In this document: positions 8,458 through 15,866 of the stretch, in pieces
Position numbering within the stretch: position 1 is the stretch's first letter
Layout: each line of letters begins with the position of its first letter
Notes under the pieces: model-generated
Databases searched by the model: none
What the model was told of the DNA's origin: nothing
Seen by the model: the letters and a program-made list of their open reading frames with translations, nothing else
Assembly: GCF_003351025.1 (NCBI RefSeq)
Contig: NZ_QPCG01000005.1
Span: 23,931-87,930 of the forward strand
Direction of reading: 5' to 3'
From: Mucilaginibacter endophyticus
Lineage (GTDB): Bacteria > Bacteroidota > Bacteroidia > Sphingobacteriales > Sphingobacteriaceae
DNA length: 64,000 bases
Made by a program: the position numbers and the translations under genes

Positions 8458-9405
8458 TTACTTTTTGACGTTGTCGGTATGTAAAAGGTTTAAGGCCATC
8501 ATTTCTTTTAACGTATGTTGCATCTGATCGGTTGAGCCATCAAGGAAAATAACATTCCCTTTTGAGTTTTCCGAGAAGTGTTTGATGGATTCTGTCCACA
8601 TGGTGAACAAAATCACCGAGGTATCCATATTAGCTTCGGCCATTTCTTTGGCGGCTACGGTCATACCACGCGCAACCTCCTCACGGAACAGCGCTATACC
8701 CTGACCTCGTAATTGTGCTGCCTCACGCTCGGCCTGTGCCGATATTTTGATGGCGTTACCCTCCGCCTCTGCGGCCTTGGTTTTGGTGATGAGCAAGGCC
8801 TGTCCTTCGTTTTCGGCAGCGGCTTTCAGGTTGTTTGATGCCACAACCTGGCTCATGGATTTCATGATCACATCGTCAAAAGTAATATCATTTAATTGCA
8901 GGTCTTGCAGGTGGTAGCCCCAACCTTCCAGTATCACGTCCAGTTGTTCCTTTACGTGCTCAACAATATCGCGGCGCAGTATCAATACTTCGCTTTGGCG
9001 TTTGGTAGCTACAAAGGCGCGGATGGATCCTTCAACGGTGCGGATGAGGGCCTGCATCAGGTTACGTTCGTCGACAAATTTAAAAGCTACGTTTTTAATG
9101 GTTTCTTCCTGTTGATCCAGAACTGAGTAAAGCAGCATCGCCTTAAAGTAAACATTAGCCTGATCATAAGTTACGGCCTGGAACTCCAGCTCGACAGAGC
9201 GGTTTTGGATAGAGATCTTGGAGTAGATGTTTTCGATGAAAGGGATCTTGAAATTTAACCCCGGAGTAAGGATGCGGCGGTACTTGCCAAATACGGTGAT
9301 AACTACTATTGTGCCCTGTTTTACAGACACAAACGAAGTAAAAATGGTAATAAGGATAACAACAAAAATGATTATTGTTACCAATGATCCAACTGATTCG
9401 GGCAT
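8458..9405 (-). CDS. SPFH / band 7 (stomatin-like) membrane protein
   Basis: A 315-residue protein with one N-terminal membrane helix (about residues 8-26) and a band 7 domain that begins with SVKQGTIVVITVFGKYRRILTPGLNFKIPFIENIY. A helical AAEAEGNAIKISAQAEREAAQLRGQG stretch (about residues 210-240) is the typical coiled coil before the C-terminal segment. Family members form large ring-like membrane assemblies and often regulate membrane proteases. There is no NfeD partner gene next to it. It is close to the DUF922 gene on the same strand. Confidence 0.9.
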   Translation of the reverse strand: MPESVGSLVTIIIFVVILITIFTSFVSVKQGTIVVITVFGKYRRILTPGLNFKIPFIENIYSKISIQNRSVELEFQAVTYDQANVYFKAMLLYSVLDQQEETIKNVAFKFVDERNLMQALIRTVEGSIRAFVATKRQSEVLILRRDIVEHVKEQLDVILEGWGYHLQDLQLNDITFDDVIMKSMSQVVASNNLKAAAENEGQALLITKTKAAEAEGNAIKISAQAEREAAQLRGQGIALFREEVARGMTVAAKEMAEANMDTSVILFTMWTESIKHFSENSKGNVIFLDGSTDQMQHTLKEMMALNLLHTDNVKK

Positions 9406-9499
9406 GGTTCGGTTTATTATGTTTAGAATAAAAGTAGCATTAATTATTGGTGTGCTATTTGTTTTTTAAAAAATGCTCATAAAAAACAGCGCACCTATC

Positions 9500-9688
9500 A
9501 TGAACTTAAAACGAACATTCGGAACGATATTGAGCGTGCTTGGTATCATTGGTCTGATATACACAGGCATAGCTATTATAAACCACAGCGCTCAGGTAAC
9601 CACTATGGTGGTAATAGGAATCATTTCGCTCATATTTTTCTCAACAGGTATTGGCCTGGTAAAAAATACTAAAGATGAAGCGGCTTAA
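9500..9688 (+). CDS. Small two-helix membrane protein
   Basis: The frame is open from 9473, but MNLKRTFGTILSVLGIIGLI at 9500 is the natural start, giving 62 residues. Two hydrophobic helices (about 7-25 and 33-53) are separated by a short polar turn, and a short charged tail NTKDEAA follows. I do not recognise a named family; small proteins of this layout are common in Sphingobacteriaceae. It is divergent from the SPFH gene. Confidence 0.68.
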   Translation: MNLKRTFGTILSVLGIIGLIYTGIAIINHSAQVTTMVVIGIISLIFFSTGIGLVKNTKDEAA

Positions 9689-9711
9689 ATAGCCGGATTC
9701 AGGCTGTACAA

Positions 9712-9851
9712 TTGACTCGCCCGGTCTGCGCTTCGCTGTACCACCCTCTCTCCGGCTTCGCCGCAAAGAGGAAATAGAAATAAAAAGACAGAGCCCCTCT
9801 TTACGCTTGCGTAGAGAGGGGTGACAAGCGTAGCGATGTCGGGGTGAGTTA
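9712..9851. repeat. Imperfect palindromic repeat, family H
   Basis: About 140 bp whose left end (GACTCGCCC ... CGCTGTACCACCCTCTCT) is an imperfect inverted copy of the right end (GAGAGGGGTGACAAGCG ... GGGGTGAGTT). It fills most of the gap between two convergent genes (9688 and 9883). The middle holds an A-rich spacer. It could form a long stem and might act as a bidirectional terminator. Confidence 0.72.
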
Positions 9852-9882
9852 ATACGGCACCCACTTCTTGCCCCTTTCCTGT

Positions 9883-11037
9883 TTATAAATTCTCGCTCTG
9901 AATAACCGGATTCAGGCTAATCTCCCCGGTGTCGGATATTATCAAGCCTGCATCGGGGAAGTCGGTTTCAGTAAGTTGTTTGATCCGGACGGCGGCCCGG
10001 TTGAGCGAATCAAGCCCCAGGCCTTTGTCATGTGCTTGCCTCAGGGATATAATGCGGCCATTCAGAAACTCCCCTTTTTTATTTAGTTTCACTTTTAGTA
10101 AAGGAGCCAACCCACAAACACCTGCCACGCTCACACTTTTATAAGTACAGAAATTACCGAGACTATAAGCGATGAGCCGGTTTTTATAAACCTCCATTGC
10201 GCGGCTCACATGCGGGCCATTACCTAATATGATATCGGCACCCGCGTCAATGGCGTTATGCGCAAAGGCATGCACATCTCCACGTTTTTCGCTGATGAAT
10301 GATTCCATGGCAAAAGGTACGTGCTCATAGTCCACACCTTCACCGCCACCATGAAAAGATACGATGACAATATCACATCGCTGTTTCAGTTCGCTGATGA
10401 TACGGGTAGCGTTTGTTAGGTTGAGGATAGGCAGGGTATTAGCATTGGGAGCAAAGGCACAAAAACCATACTTAACACCATTACGTTCAAATACGGTTGA
10501 TGGATGGCTAAGCAAGCCGCCATAATTAATGCCTATGCTATCGAGTACGCGAGTGGTACTCATGCGGCCGGTGTCACCAAAATCGCCGATGTGGTTATTA
10601 GCCAGGCTAAGTAGGTTAAACCCTGCATCTTTAAAAACGCCGGCATAGGCTGTCGGCATCCTGAATAAGTAAGCTTTACTGCGTTGATGCAATTTATAGT
10701 GGGCAGGGTTACCCCCGTCAAGCAAACTTCCTTCAAGGTTACCAAATGTTACATCGGCATTTCTCAGTTCGTCGGCTATAACAGTAAAGCTGTTTTTGGC
10801 GCTATCCGGTGGGAGGGTATAATCATTAGGGTATGATGTTCCAAGCATCATGTCGCCAACGGCAGCTATAGATATAGCATCATGATTAACAACAACTGCA
10901 GGTTTGGCAATTGCGGCGGTGGTATCGGGTTTAGGTTTAGGAGCAGGCGCCAGTATTTGTTTTTTATTGGGCGGGTGATTACACGCCTGTAAAAACAGCG
11001 CCAGGCAGGCTGCTGTAAGCAATAAATGAAATTTCAT
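9883..11037 (-). CDS. CapA-family lipoprotein (PGA_cap metallophosphatase fold)
   Basis: A 384-residue protein with a lipoprotein signal (lipobox LFLQAC, Cys19) and a Pro/Lys-rich linker. The catalytic-fold motifs are ISIAAVGDMMLGTSYPND, VTFGNLEGSLLD, LLSLANNHIGDFGDTG, IVSFHGGGEGVDYE and GNGPHVSRAMEVYKNRLIAYSLGNF. CapA proteins take part in poly-gamma-glutamate capsule synthesis in Bacillus, but in Bacteroidota they are usually found alone, as here, and their role is unknown. It follows the NlpC/P60 gene but a terminator lies between them. Confidence 0.9.
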   Translation of the reverse strand: MKFHLLLTAACLALFLQACNHPPNKKQILAPAPKPKPDTTAAIAKPAVVVNHDAISIAAVGDMMLGTSYPNDYTLPPDSAKNSFTVIADELRNADVTFGNLEGSLLDGGNPAHYKLHQRSKAYLFRMPTAYAGVFKDAGFNLLSLANNHIGDFGDTGRMSTTRVLDSIGINYGGLLSHPSTVFERNGVKYGFCAFAPNANTLPILNLTNATRIISELKQRCDIVIVSFHGGGEGVDYEHVPFAMESFISEKRGDVHAFAHNAIDAGADIILGNGPHVSRAMEVYKNRLIAYSLGNFCTYKSVSVAGVCGLAPLLKVKLNKKGEFLNGRIISLRQAHDKGLGLDSLNRAAVRIKQLTETDFPDAGLIISDTGEISLNPVIQSENL

Positions 11038-11040
11038 TAT

Positions 11041-11071
11041 AAAAAAAATCCCCTCATTGAGGATGAGGGGA
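11041..11071 (-). terminator. Intrinsic terminator after the NlpC/P60 gene
   Basis: On the minus strand a 9-bp GC-rich stem (plus 11049-11057 with 11063-11071, loop of 5) is followed by eight T residues. It lies 30 bp past the stop codon of the NlpC/P60 gene and just before the CapA-like gene start, so the two genes are probably separate transcription units. Confidence 0.82.
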
Positions 11072-11100
11072 CTAAATTAGTTTATTTATTTCAAAATCGT

Positions 11101-11706
11101 TTAGTTCTTGCTTTCGTCTACGTCGTCGCCCATATCGTTGTTACCCGTGGATGCCGAACCTTTAAACTCATCTTTAAACGAAGCTAACAACCTGCCGCCT
11201 TTATAAAAGAAACGGCTGTAATAAGCATCATCCAAGCTGCTGATTGCAACACCTCTTGATGAGGCATGAGCAAATTTATTATTGCCCAGGTAAATACCAA
11301 CGTGCGAAATGCTGCGGCTGTGAATCTTAAAGAAAACCAGATCGCCTTCTTTTAACTCGTCTTTAGCAACAGGATTAACCATGCTGAAAATATCGCGTGA
11401 GTTACGTTTGATGTCAAGGTTAAAAACTTCGCTGTATAGTTCTTTTGTAAATGCCGAACAGTCGATACCTCTTCTTGAGCTTCCGCCAAAGTGGTAAGGG
11501 GTACCAATCCAATCATATACAAAGTGAAAGAGTTTCATGTTTGAGGTGGCAGATAAAGCAACTCCCATAATTTGGGAAAAGTATGCTTTACCTAAACTTT
11601 CCTGATCGTCTTTGTTGTCATCACTGGTGCTTGGGGCACTTTTTGTTTGAGCTTGTGAAGCTACGACGCTGAAAAGTAAGGCAATAGCCAGGGCAAATTT
11701 CTTCAT
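11101..11706 (-). CDS. Secreted NlpC/P60 (C40) cell-wall peptidase
   Basis: A 201-residue protein with a signal peptide (cleavage after about residue 19, SQAQ). The C40 catalytic motifs are intact: the Cys in RRGIDCSAFTKELYSEV, the His in SISHVGIYLGNNKFAHASS, and the third polar residue shortly after. These enzymes cut peptide cross-links of peptidoglycan. The domain begins at FVYDWIGTPYHFGG. A strong consensus promoter lies about 75 bp upstream. Confidence 0.93.
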   Translation of the reverse strand: MKKFALAIALLFSVVASQAQTKSAPSTSDDNKDDQESLGKAYFSQIMGVALSATSNMKLFHFVYDWIGTPYHFGGSSRRGIDCSAFTKELYSEVFNLDIKRNSRDIFSMVNPVAKDELKEGDLVFFKIHSRSISHVGIYLGNNKFAHASSRGVAISSLDDAYYSRFFYKGGRLLASFKDEFKGSASTGNNDMGDDVDESKN

Positions 11707-11780
11707 TTAATCAGTTTGTTTGTTGAGTTAGGGCAACAAATTTTGTTTATTAAATCAGACACTATGTCTATTGTGCTCTA

Positions 11781-11811
11781 CAAAACTATTTATATTTTTT
11801 AAATTTGCAAA
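11781..11811 (-). promoter_or_regulatory. Consensus promoter of the NlpC/P60 gene
   Basis: On the minus strand TTTG (plus 11808-11811), a 19-nt spacer, and TAGTTTTG (plus 11781-11788) fit the Bacteroidota consensus exactly. Transcription would start near 11775 and leave a leader of about 70 nt. The rest of the 460-bp gap from 11707 to 12166 is AT-rich and holds only this and the opposing pdhA promoter. Confidence 0.7.
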
Positions 11812-12105
11812 TAAAAGTGCCTTATTTTTCGAAAAATATAAAAAAGTGCTTTTTATTACACATCAATTTAATAAGCAGGCTCTTGTACGTTTAACAATGT
11901 AATTTGGTTGTAATTATTTTTTAGCATTCAGATAACAACAACCCTCTATAAACTTCATAAAACGATAATTTATTGCCTGGGGCGTGAGTTTTTTTAAGTT
12001 TAATTTTACCGAATGTTGCTATGCAAGGCCTATAATTGTGCGATTTACACGTTTTAAACACCGCCCTGGGCCACCAAATAAAATTTTGCAACAATTTGCT
12101 TGAGG

Positions 12106-12137
12106 TTTCGATATTTTGCAGGATATAATTAGATTTG
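12106..12137 (+). promoter_or_regulatory. Probable promoter of pdhA
   Basis: TTTC (12106-12109), a 20-nt spacer and TAGATTTG (12130-12137) give a near-consensus Bacteroidota promoter, with a mismatch only in the last base of the upstream box. The pdhA start codon is 29 bp downstream. Confidence 0.5.
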
Positions 12138-12166
12138 CGCTTTACTCCAAAAAGGTTGTTTAATAC

Positions 12167-13162
12167 ATGAGTTCAATCGAAATAAACAAGGACACCTACC
12201 TGATGTGGTACGAACAGATGCTGTTAATGCGTAGGTTCGAAGAAAAAACAGGACAATTATACGGACAACAAAAAATCAGGGGCTTTTGCCACTTGTACAT
12301 TGGGCAGGAGGCTGTTTTGGCCGGAGCTATGTCTGTAATTAAACCTGAAGACAGTTTGATCACCGCATACCGCGATCACGCTCACGCGCTTGCTAAAGGT
12401 GTAACTCCAAACGCCATTATGGCCGAGATGTATGGTAAAGTTACCGGTTGCTCAAAGGGCAAAGGTGGCTCTATGCACATGTTTGATAAGGAAAAGAATT
12501 TTTATGGTGGCCACGGTATCGTAGGCGGTCAGGTACCACTGGGTGCCGGTATTGCTTTTGCCGAAAAATATAAAGGTACCGAGTTTGTGAACATCGCCTA
12601 CATGGGTGATGGTGCTGTACGCCAGGGTGCACTTACCGAAACTTTTAACATGGCTGCGCTTTGGAAACTACCTGTAATTTTTGTTTGCGAAAACAATGGT
12701 TACGCCATGGGTACTTCTGTTGAGCGTACTACAGCTCAAACTGATATTTATAAATTAGGTTTGCCATACGGTATCCCTTCATCAGCTGTTGATGGTATGG
12801 ATCCGGCTGCTGTACACGTAGCAATGGATGAAGCCGTTCAGCGTGCACGTGCAGGCGAAGGCCCAACTTTCCTTGAAATGCGTACTTATCGCTTCAAAGG
12901 TCACTCTATGTCCGATCCGCAAAAGTATCGTACTAAAGAGGAGTTGGAAAGCTACAAAGCAAAAGACCCTATCGAAAGCGTTAAACAAACTATCCTTACA
13001 GAAAAATATGCTGATGAAGCATGGTTTGACGAAATGGACGCTAAGATCAAAGCTATAGTTGACGAGGCTGTTAAATTTGCAGAAGAGTCGCCATGGCCGG
13101 ATGCTTCTGAATTATATACCGATGTATATGTTCAGGAAGATTACCCTTACATCAGGGACTAA
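12167..13162 (+). CDS. pdhA: Pyruvate dehydrogenase E1 component, alpha subunit
   Basis: A 331-residue subunit of the E1 heterotetramer that decarboxylates pyruvate using thiamine diphosphate. The ThDP motif runs from GDGAVRQGALTETFNMA to VIFVCENNGYAMGT (GDG...NN). Upstream, RGFCHLYIGQEAVLAG and ITAYRDHAHALAKG are family hallmarks, as is RFKGHSMSDPQKYRTKEE near the C-terminus. The E2 gene follows 137 bp downstream. The E1 beta subunit gene is not in the window, so the complex must be assembled from a second locus. Confidence 0.97.
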   Translation: MSSIEINKDTYLMWYEQMLLMRRFEEKTGQLYGQQKIRGFCHLYIGQEAVLAGAMSVIKPEDSLITAYRDHAHALAKGVTPNAIMAEMYGKVTGCSKGKGGSMHMFDKEKNFYGGHGIVGGQVPLGAGIAFAEKYKGTEFVNIAYMGDGAVRQGALTETFNMAALWKLPVIFVCENNGYAMGTSVERTTAQTDIYKLGLPYGIPSSAVDGMDPAAVHVAMDEAVQRARAGEGPTFLEMRTYRFKGHSMSDPQKYRTKEELESYKAKDPIESVKQTILTEKYADEAWFDEMDAKIKAIVDEAVKFAEESPWPDASELYTDVYVQEDYPYIRD

Positions 13163-13169
13163 GTTTTAA

Positions 13170-13256
13170 GTCGAAAGTACTAAGTCGAGGGTCTATAGTA
13201 TTGGTAGTCGGATAAAGACTTCAGACTAAAAACTTCAGACTTTAGACTTCTCGCTA
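13170..13256. repeat. Short degenerate repeats between pdhA and pdhC
   Basis: The gap between pdhA and the E2 gene holds several loose repeats of the type AAGTCGAAAGTACTAAGTCG, CTTCAGACTAAAAACTTCAG and ACTTTAGACTTC. They are partly inverted (GACTTC with GAAGTC-like words). I see no open frame or terminator here. It is probably a decayed palindromic repeat inserted in the operon. Confidence 0.5.
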
Positions 13257-13299
13257 AGAAGAGACTATATTTATACTGAATTTATAATACTATTAATAT

Positions 13300-14955
13300 A
13301 TGGCCGAAGTAGTAAAAATGCCTAAGATGAGCGATACCATGACCGAAGGGGTATTGGCTAAATGGCATAAAAAAGTTGGCGATAAGGTTAAATCTGGCGA
13401 TGTACTGGCCGAGATTGAAACCGATAAAGCTACCATGGATTTTGAATCGTACCAGGATGGCACATTGCTGTATATAGGTATACAGGAAGGTGCTGCTGCT
13501 CCGGTTGATGCTGTAATTGCCATTTTAGGTAAAGAAGGCGAAGATTACAAATCTTTACTTGATCAGGCTGGCAGCGGCGCTGCTGCTAAACCGGCCGAAG
13601 AAGCTGCTCCTGTAGCTGATAAAGCACCTGCCGCTACTCCGGCACCAGCCGCTCCAAAGGTTGATTTGTCAAGCATCCCGGCTACGGTTATCCGTATGCC
13701 GTTATTGAGTGACACCATGACCGAGGGTACCATTGAGAAATGGAACTTTAAAGTTGGCGATAAAGTAAAAGCTGATGATTCACTGGCTGATGTGGCTACC
13801 GATAAGGCTACCATGGAAGTTGTGGGCTATGAGGCTGGTACCTTATTATATATAGGTGTTAAAGAAGGCGAAGCCGCTAAAGTGAATGATATCATTGCTA
13901 TAGTAGGTAAAGAAGGTACCGACATTACTCCGTTATTACAGGATGGTGGTTCGGCTCCTGCTGCCGAGGCTGCACCTGCTGCTGAAGCTAAAGCCGGGGA
14001 GACTGCACCTGCTGCTGCCACTGAAGCTTCTGCTACTGATGACGATAGCCGCGTAAAAGCATCGCCGCTTGCACGTAAAATAGCTAAAGATAAAGGCATC
14101 AATCTTAATGATGTAAAAGGTAGCGCTGAAGGCGGCCGTATCATCAAAAAGGATGTTGAGGAATATACACCATCTGCTAAACCGGCTGCAGCTCCTGCAA
14201 CCGAAGCTGCTCCGGCTGCTGCATCTGCACCTGCTGCAAAAGCGCCTATCGTATTGCCAACCTTTACAGGCGAAGAGAAATTTAGCGAAAGACCGGTTAC
14301 TCAAATGCGTAAAGCCATCAGCCGCCGCTTAAGCGAAAGCTTGTTTACTGCTCCGCATTTCTATGTAACCATGACCATTGATATGGATCAGGCAATTGCT
14401 GCCCGTACCCGTATGAATGAGATTGCCCCGGTTAAAATTTCATTTAATGATTTTGTTGTTAAAGCTTGTGCTGTAGCCTTAAGGCAACACCCTGCTATCA
14501 ACTCATCATTCCTGGGTGATAAGATCCGCACTAACGAACACGTTCACATCGGCGTTGCTGTTGCTGTTGACGAAGGTTTATTGGTTCCGGTTATCAAATT
14601 TGCCGATGGTAAATCATTAAGTCACATTTCGGTTGAAGTGAAAGACTTTGCCGGCAAAGCAAAATCTAAAAAACTGCAGCCAAACGAAATGGAAGGTTCA
14701 ACTTTCACCATTTCAAACCTTGGTATGTTTGGTGTTGACGAGTTTACTGCTATCATTAACACACCTAACGCTTGTATCCTTGCTGTAAGCGGTATCCAGG
14801 CTGTTCCGGTTGTTAAAAATGGTGCGGTAGTACCTGGCAACCTTATGAAGGTTACCCTGAGTGCCGATCACCGTGTGGTTGATGGTGCTACAGCTGCGGC
14901 CTTCCTGCAAACATTAAAACAATTATTAGAAGAGCCAGTAAGGCTGCTGATATAA
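13300..14955 (+). CDS. pdhC: Pyruvate dehydrogenase E2, dihydrolipoamide acetyltransferase
   Basis: A 551-residue E2 core protein. Two lipoyl domains are present: the lipoyl-lysines lie in EIETDKATMDFES (about residue 44) and DVATDKATMEVVG (about residue 168). Ala/Pro-rich linkers separate them from the peripheral-subunit-binding domain (ASPLARKIAKDKGINLNDVKGSAEGGRIIKKD) and from the catalytic domain, which ends with the active-site motif LSADHRVVDGATAAAFL. It transfers acetyl groups to CoA. It is probably cotranscribed with pdhA, although a 137-bp gap with repeats lies between them. A good terminator follows. Confidence 0.97.
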   Translation: MAEVVKMPKMSDTMTEGVLAKWHKKVGDKVKSGDVLAEIETDKATMDFESYQDGTLLYIGIQEGAAAPVDAVIAILGKEGEDYKSLLDQAGSGAAAKPAEEAAPVADKAPAATPAPAAPKVDLSSIPATVIRMPLLSDTMTEGTIEKWNFKVGDKVKADDSLADVATDKATMEVVGYEAGTLLYIGVKEGEAAKVNDIIAIVGKEGTDITPLLQDGGSAPAAEAAPAAEAKAGETAPAAATEASATDDDSRVKASPLARKIAKDKGINLNDVKGSAEGGRIIKKDVEEYTPSAKPAAAPATEAAPAAASAPAAKAPIVLPTFTGEEKFSERPVTQMRKAISRRLSESLFTAPHFYVTMTIDMDQAIAARTRMNEIAPVKISFNDFVVKACAVALRQHPAINSSFLGDKIRTNEHVHIGVAVAVDEGLLVPVIKFADGKSLSHISVEVKDFAGKAKSKKLQPNEMEGSTFTISNLGMFGVDEFTAIINTPNACILAVSGIQAVPVVKNGAVVPGNLMKVTLSADHRVVDGATAAAFLQTLKQLLEEPVRLLI

Positions 14956-14969
14956 TTATTTCGGATATC

Positions 14970-14989
14970 GGATTTTCGATTTCGGATTT
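14970..14989. repeat. Fragment of the family G repeat (TTCGGATTT type)
   Basis: These 20 bases are identical to 43718-43737, which lie in a palindromic insert within mqnD. The surrounding sequence (14959-14989) is made of repeated TTTCGGAT-like words. It shows that the insert in mqnD belongs to a dispersed repeat and is not ordinary coding sequence. Confidence 0.8.
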
Positions 14990-14991
14990 GG

Positions 14992-15025
14992 AAAAGCGAT
15001 GGGTTTAGGCTCATCGCTTTTTTTA
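14992..15025 (+). terminator. Intrinsic terminator after pdhC
   Basis: A stem AAAGCGATG (14993-15001) with CATCGCTTT (15012-15020) and a following T run ends the pdhA-pdhC unit, about 45 bp past the E2 stop codon. Confidence 0.78.
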
Positions 15026-15049
15026 TGGCTTCATATCATTACTAACACC

Positions 15050-15094
15050 ATGTCATTGCGAGCTCAGTTCCTTGCCGACTCCTCGCAATGACAT
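15050..15094. repeat. Palindromic intergenic repeat, family A (short form)
   Basis: A 45-bp copy with the same outer arms as the element at 7660-7755 (ATGTCATTGCGAG ... CTCGCAATGACAT) but almost no middle. It lies between the pdhC terminator and the next gene. Confidence 0.85.
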
Positions 15095-15191
15095 GGTTTT
15101 ATTAACGGCATTCAATGTCTGCAAAAAATGACATAATGACCTAATGGCTTCAATGACCTTTATATTGTATATTCACAGCAAATTTTGATGT

Positions 15192-15617
15192 ATGACACTT
15201 TATAGCTTTTTTAAGGAATTCCATTCCGGTTTCAGGTACATTGTTATTGTATTGGTATTGCTGGCCCTTGTACGCGCATTTATGGGCTGGCTGGGTAAAA
15301 AACCTTATGGCGAGGGTAACCGCAAGCTTAACCTGTTTGCGATGATTTCGGTGCATACGCAGTTTTTGCTGGGCATCATCCTGTTTTTTATTAGCCCGAT
15401 GGTGCAGTTTAGCAAGGATACCATGAAAAATCCTATCACCCGTTACTTTACGGTTGAACACTGGGTTATTATGCTTATCGCTATCGCGCTGATCACCATT
15501 GGTCATAGCAAATCAAAGAAAGCGGCATTGCCAGAAGCTAAGCATAAAGCGATCGCTATCTTTTATTTGATCGGAATTATACTGATTTCGGTAGGTATAA
15601 TGCTTATTCCACAGTAA
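15192..15617 (+). CDS. Four-helix membrane protein, cytochrome b-like
   Basis: A 141-residue protein with four hydrophobic helices. Histidines lie at the membrane ends of each helix: EFHSGFRY, MISVHTQFLL, TVEHWVIML and TIGHSKSKK. Four helices with conserved His are compatible with haem b binding, and such proteins are often named cytochrome B, but this is not proven. It stands alone between the pdh unit and the trp leader; the spacing gives no functional hint. Confidence 0.75.
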   Translation: MTLYSFFKEFHSGFRYIVIVLVLLALVRAFMGWLGKKPYGEGNRKLNLFAMISVHTQFLLGIILFFISPMVQFSKDTMKNPITRYFTVEHWVIMLIAIALITIGHSKSKKAALPEAKHKAIAIFYLIGIILISVGIMLIPQ

Positions 15618-15664
15618 TTCTACGTAGCTAATAGGATTTAGCAAATAAATAATTTCACAAAAAA

Positions 15665-15694
15665 TTTGACAATTCAAATTTCTTTATAAATTTG
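15665..15694 (+). promoter_or_regulatory. Consensus promoter of the trp leader
   Basis: TTTG (15665-15668), an 18-nt spacer and TAAATTTG (15687-15694) match the Bacteroidota promoter consensus perfectly. The leader-peptide ATG at 15703 is only 8 nt beyond the -7 box, so the leader peptide would have an extremely short or absent 5' UTR. Confidence 0.75.
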
Positions 15695-15702
15695 TGACCG
15701 CG

Positions 15703-15771
15703 ATGATTAAAAACACACATAAAAACAGCTGGTGGCACCAATTAAATTGGCAGCCGGCTCGCGCGTTTTGA
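15703..15771 (+). CDS. trpL: trp leader peptide, 22 residues with three Trp codons
   Basis: The small frame reads MIKNTHKNSWWHQLNWQPAR followed by AF and a TGA stop. It has two adjacent Trp codons (15730-15735) and a third at 15748-15750 among only 22 codons, which is far above chance. It sits just downstream of a perfect promoter and 38 bp upstream of a strong terminator hairpin that precedes trpE. This is the arrangement of a transcription attenuator: ribosome stalling at Trp codons would prevent the terminator from forming. The gene symbol is given by analogy with enteric trpL. Confidence 0.85.
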   Translation: MIKNTHKNSWWHQLNWQPARAF

Positions 15772-15809
15772 TCAGAGACAACCTAATCAATTGTGAACCT
15801 AAATAGGAA

Positions 15810-15842
15810 ACCCGGCGACCCCAATTCGCCGGGTTTTTTTTG
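15810..15842 (+). terminator. trp attenuator (leader terminator hairpin)
   Basis: A 9-bp stem ACCCGGCGA (15810-15818) with TCGCCGGGT (15826-15834), a 7-nt loop and eight T residues lies between the trp leader peptide and trpE, where a constitutive terminator would make no sense. AATTGGCAGCCGG (15745-15757), which overlaps the third Trp codon, is partly complementary to 15812-15826, so an alternative antiterminator pairing is possible (inference). Confidence 0.85.
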
Positions 15843-15866
15843 TTTTAAGACATTTAAAAAATAAAC

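Noticed and set aside
11707..12166. Possible RNA gene in the 460-bp AT-rich gap
   Set aside because: Only the two opposing promoters are seen; no terminator, tRNA fold or conserved hairpin supports an RNA gene.
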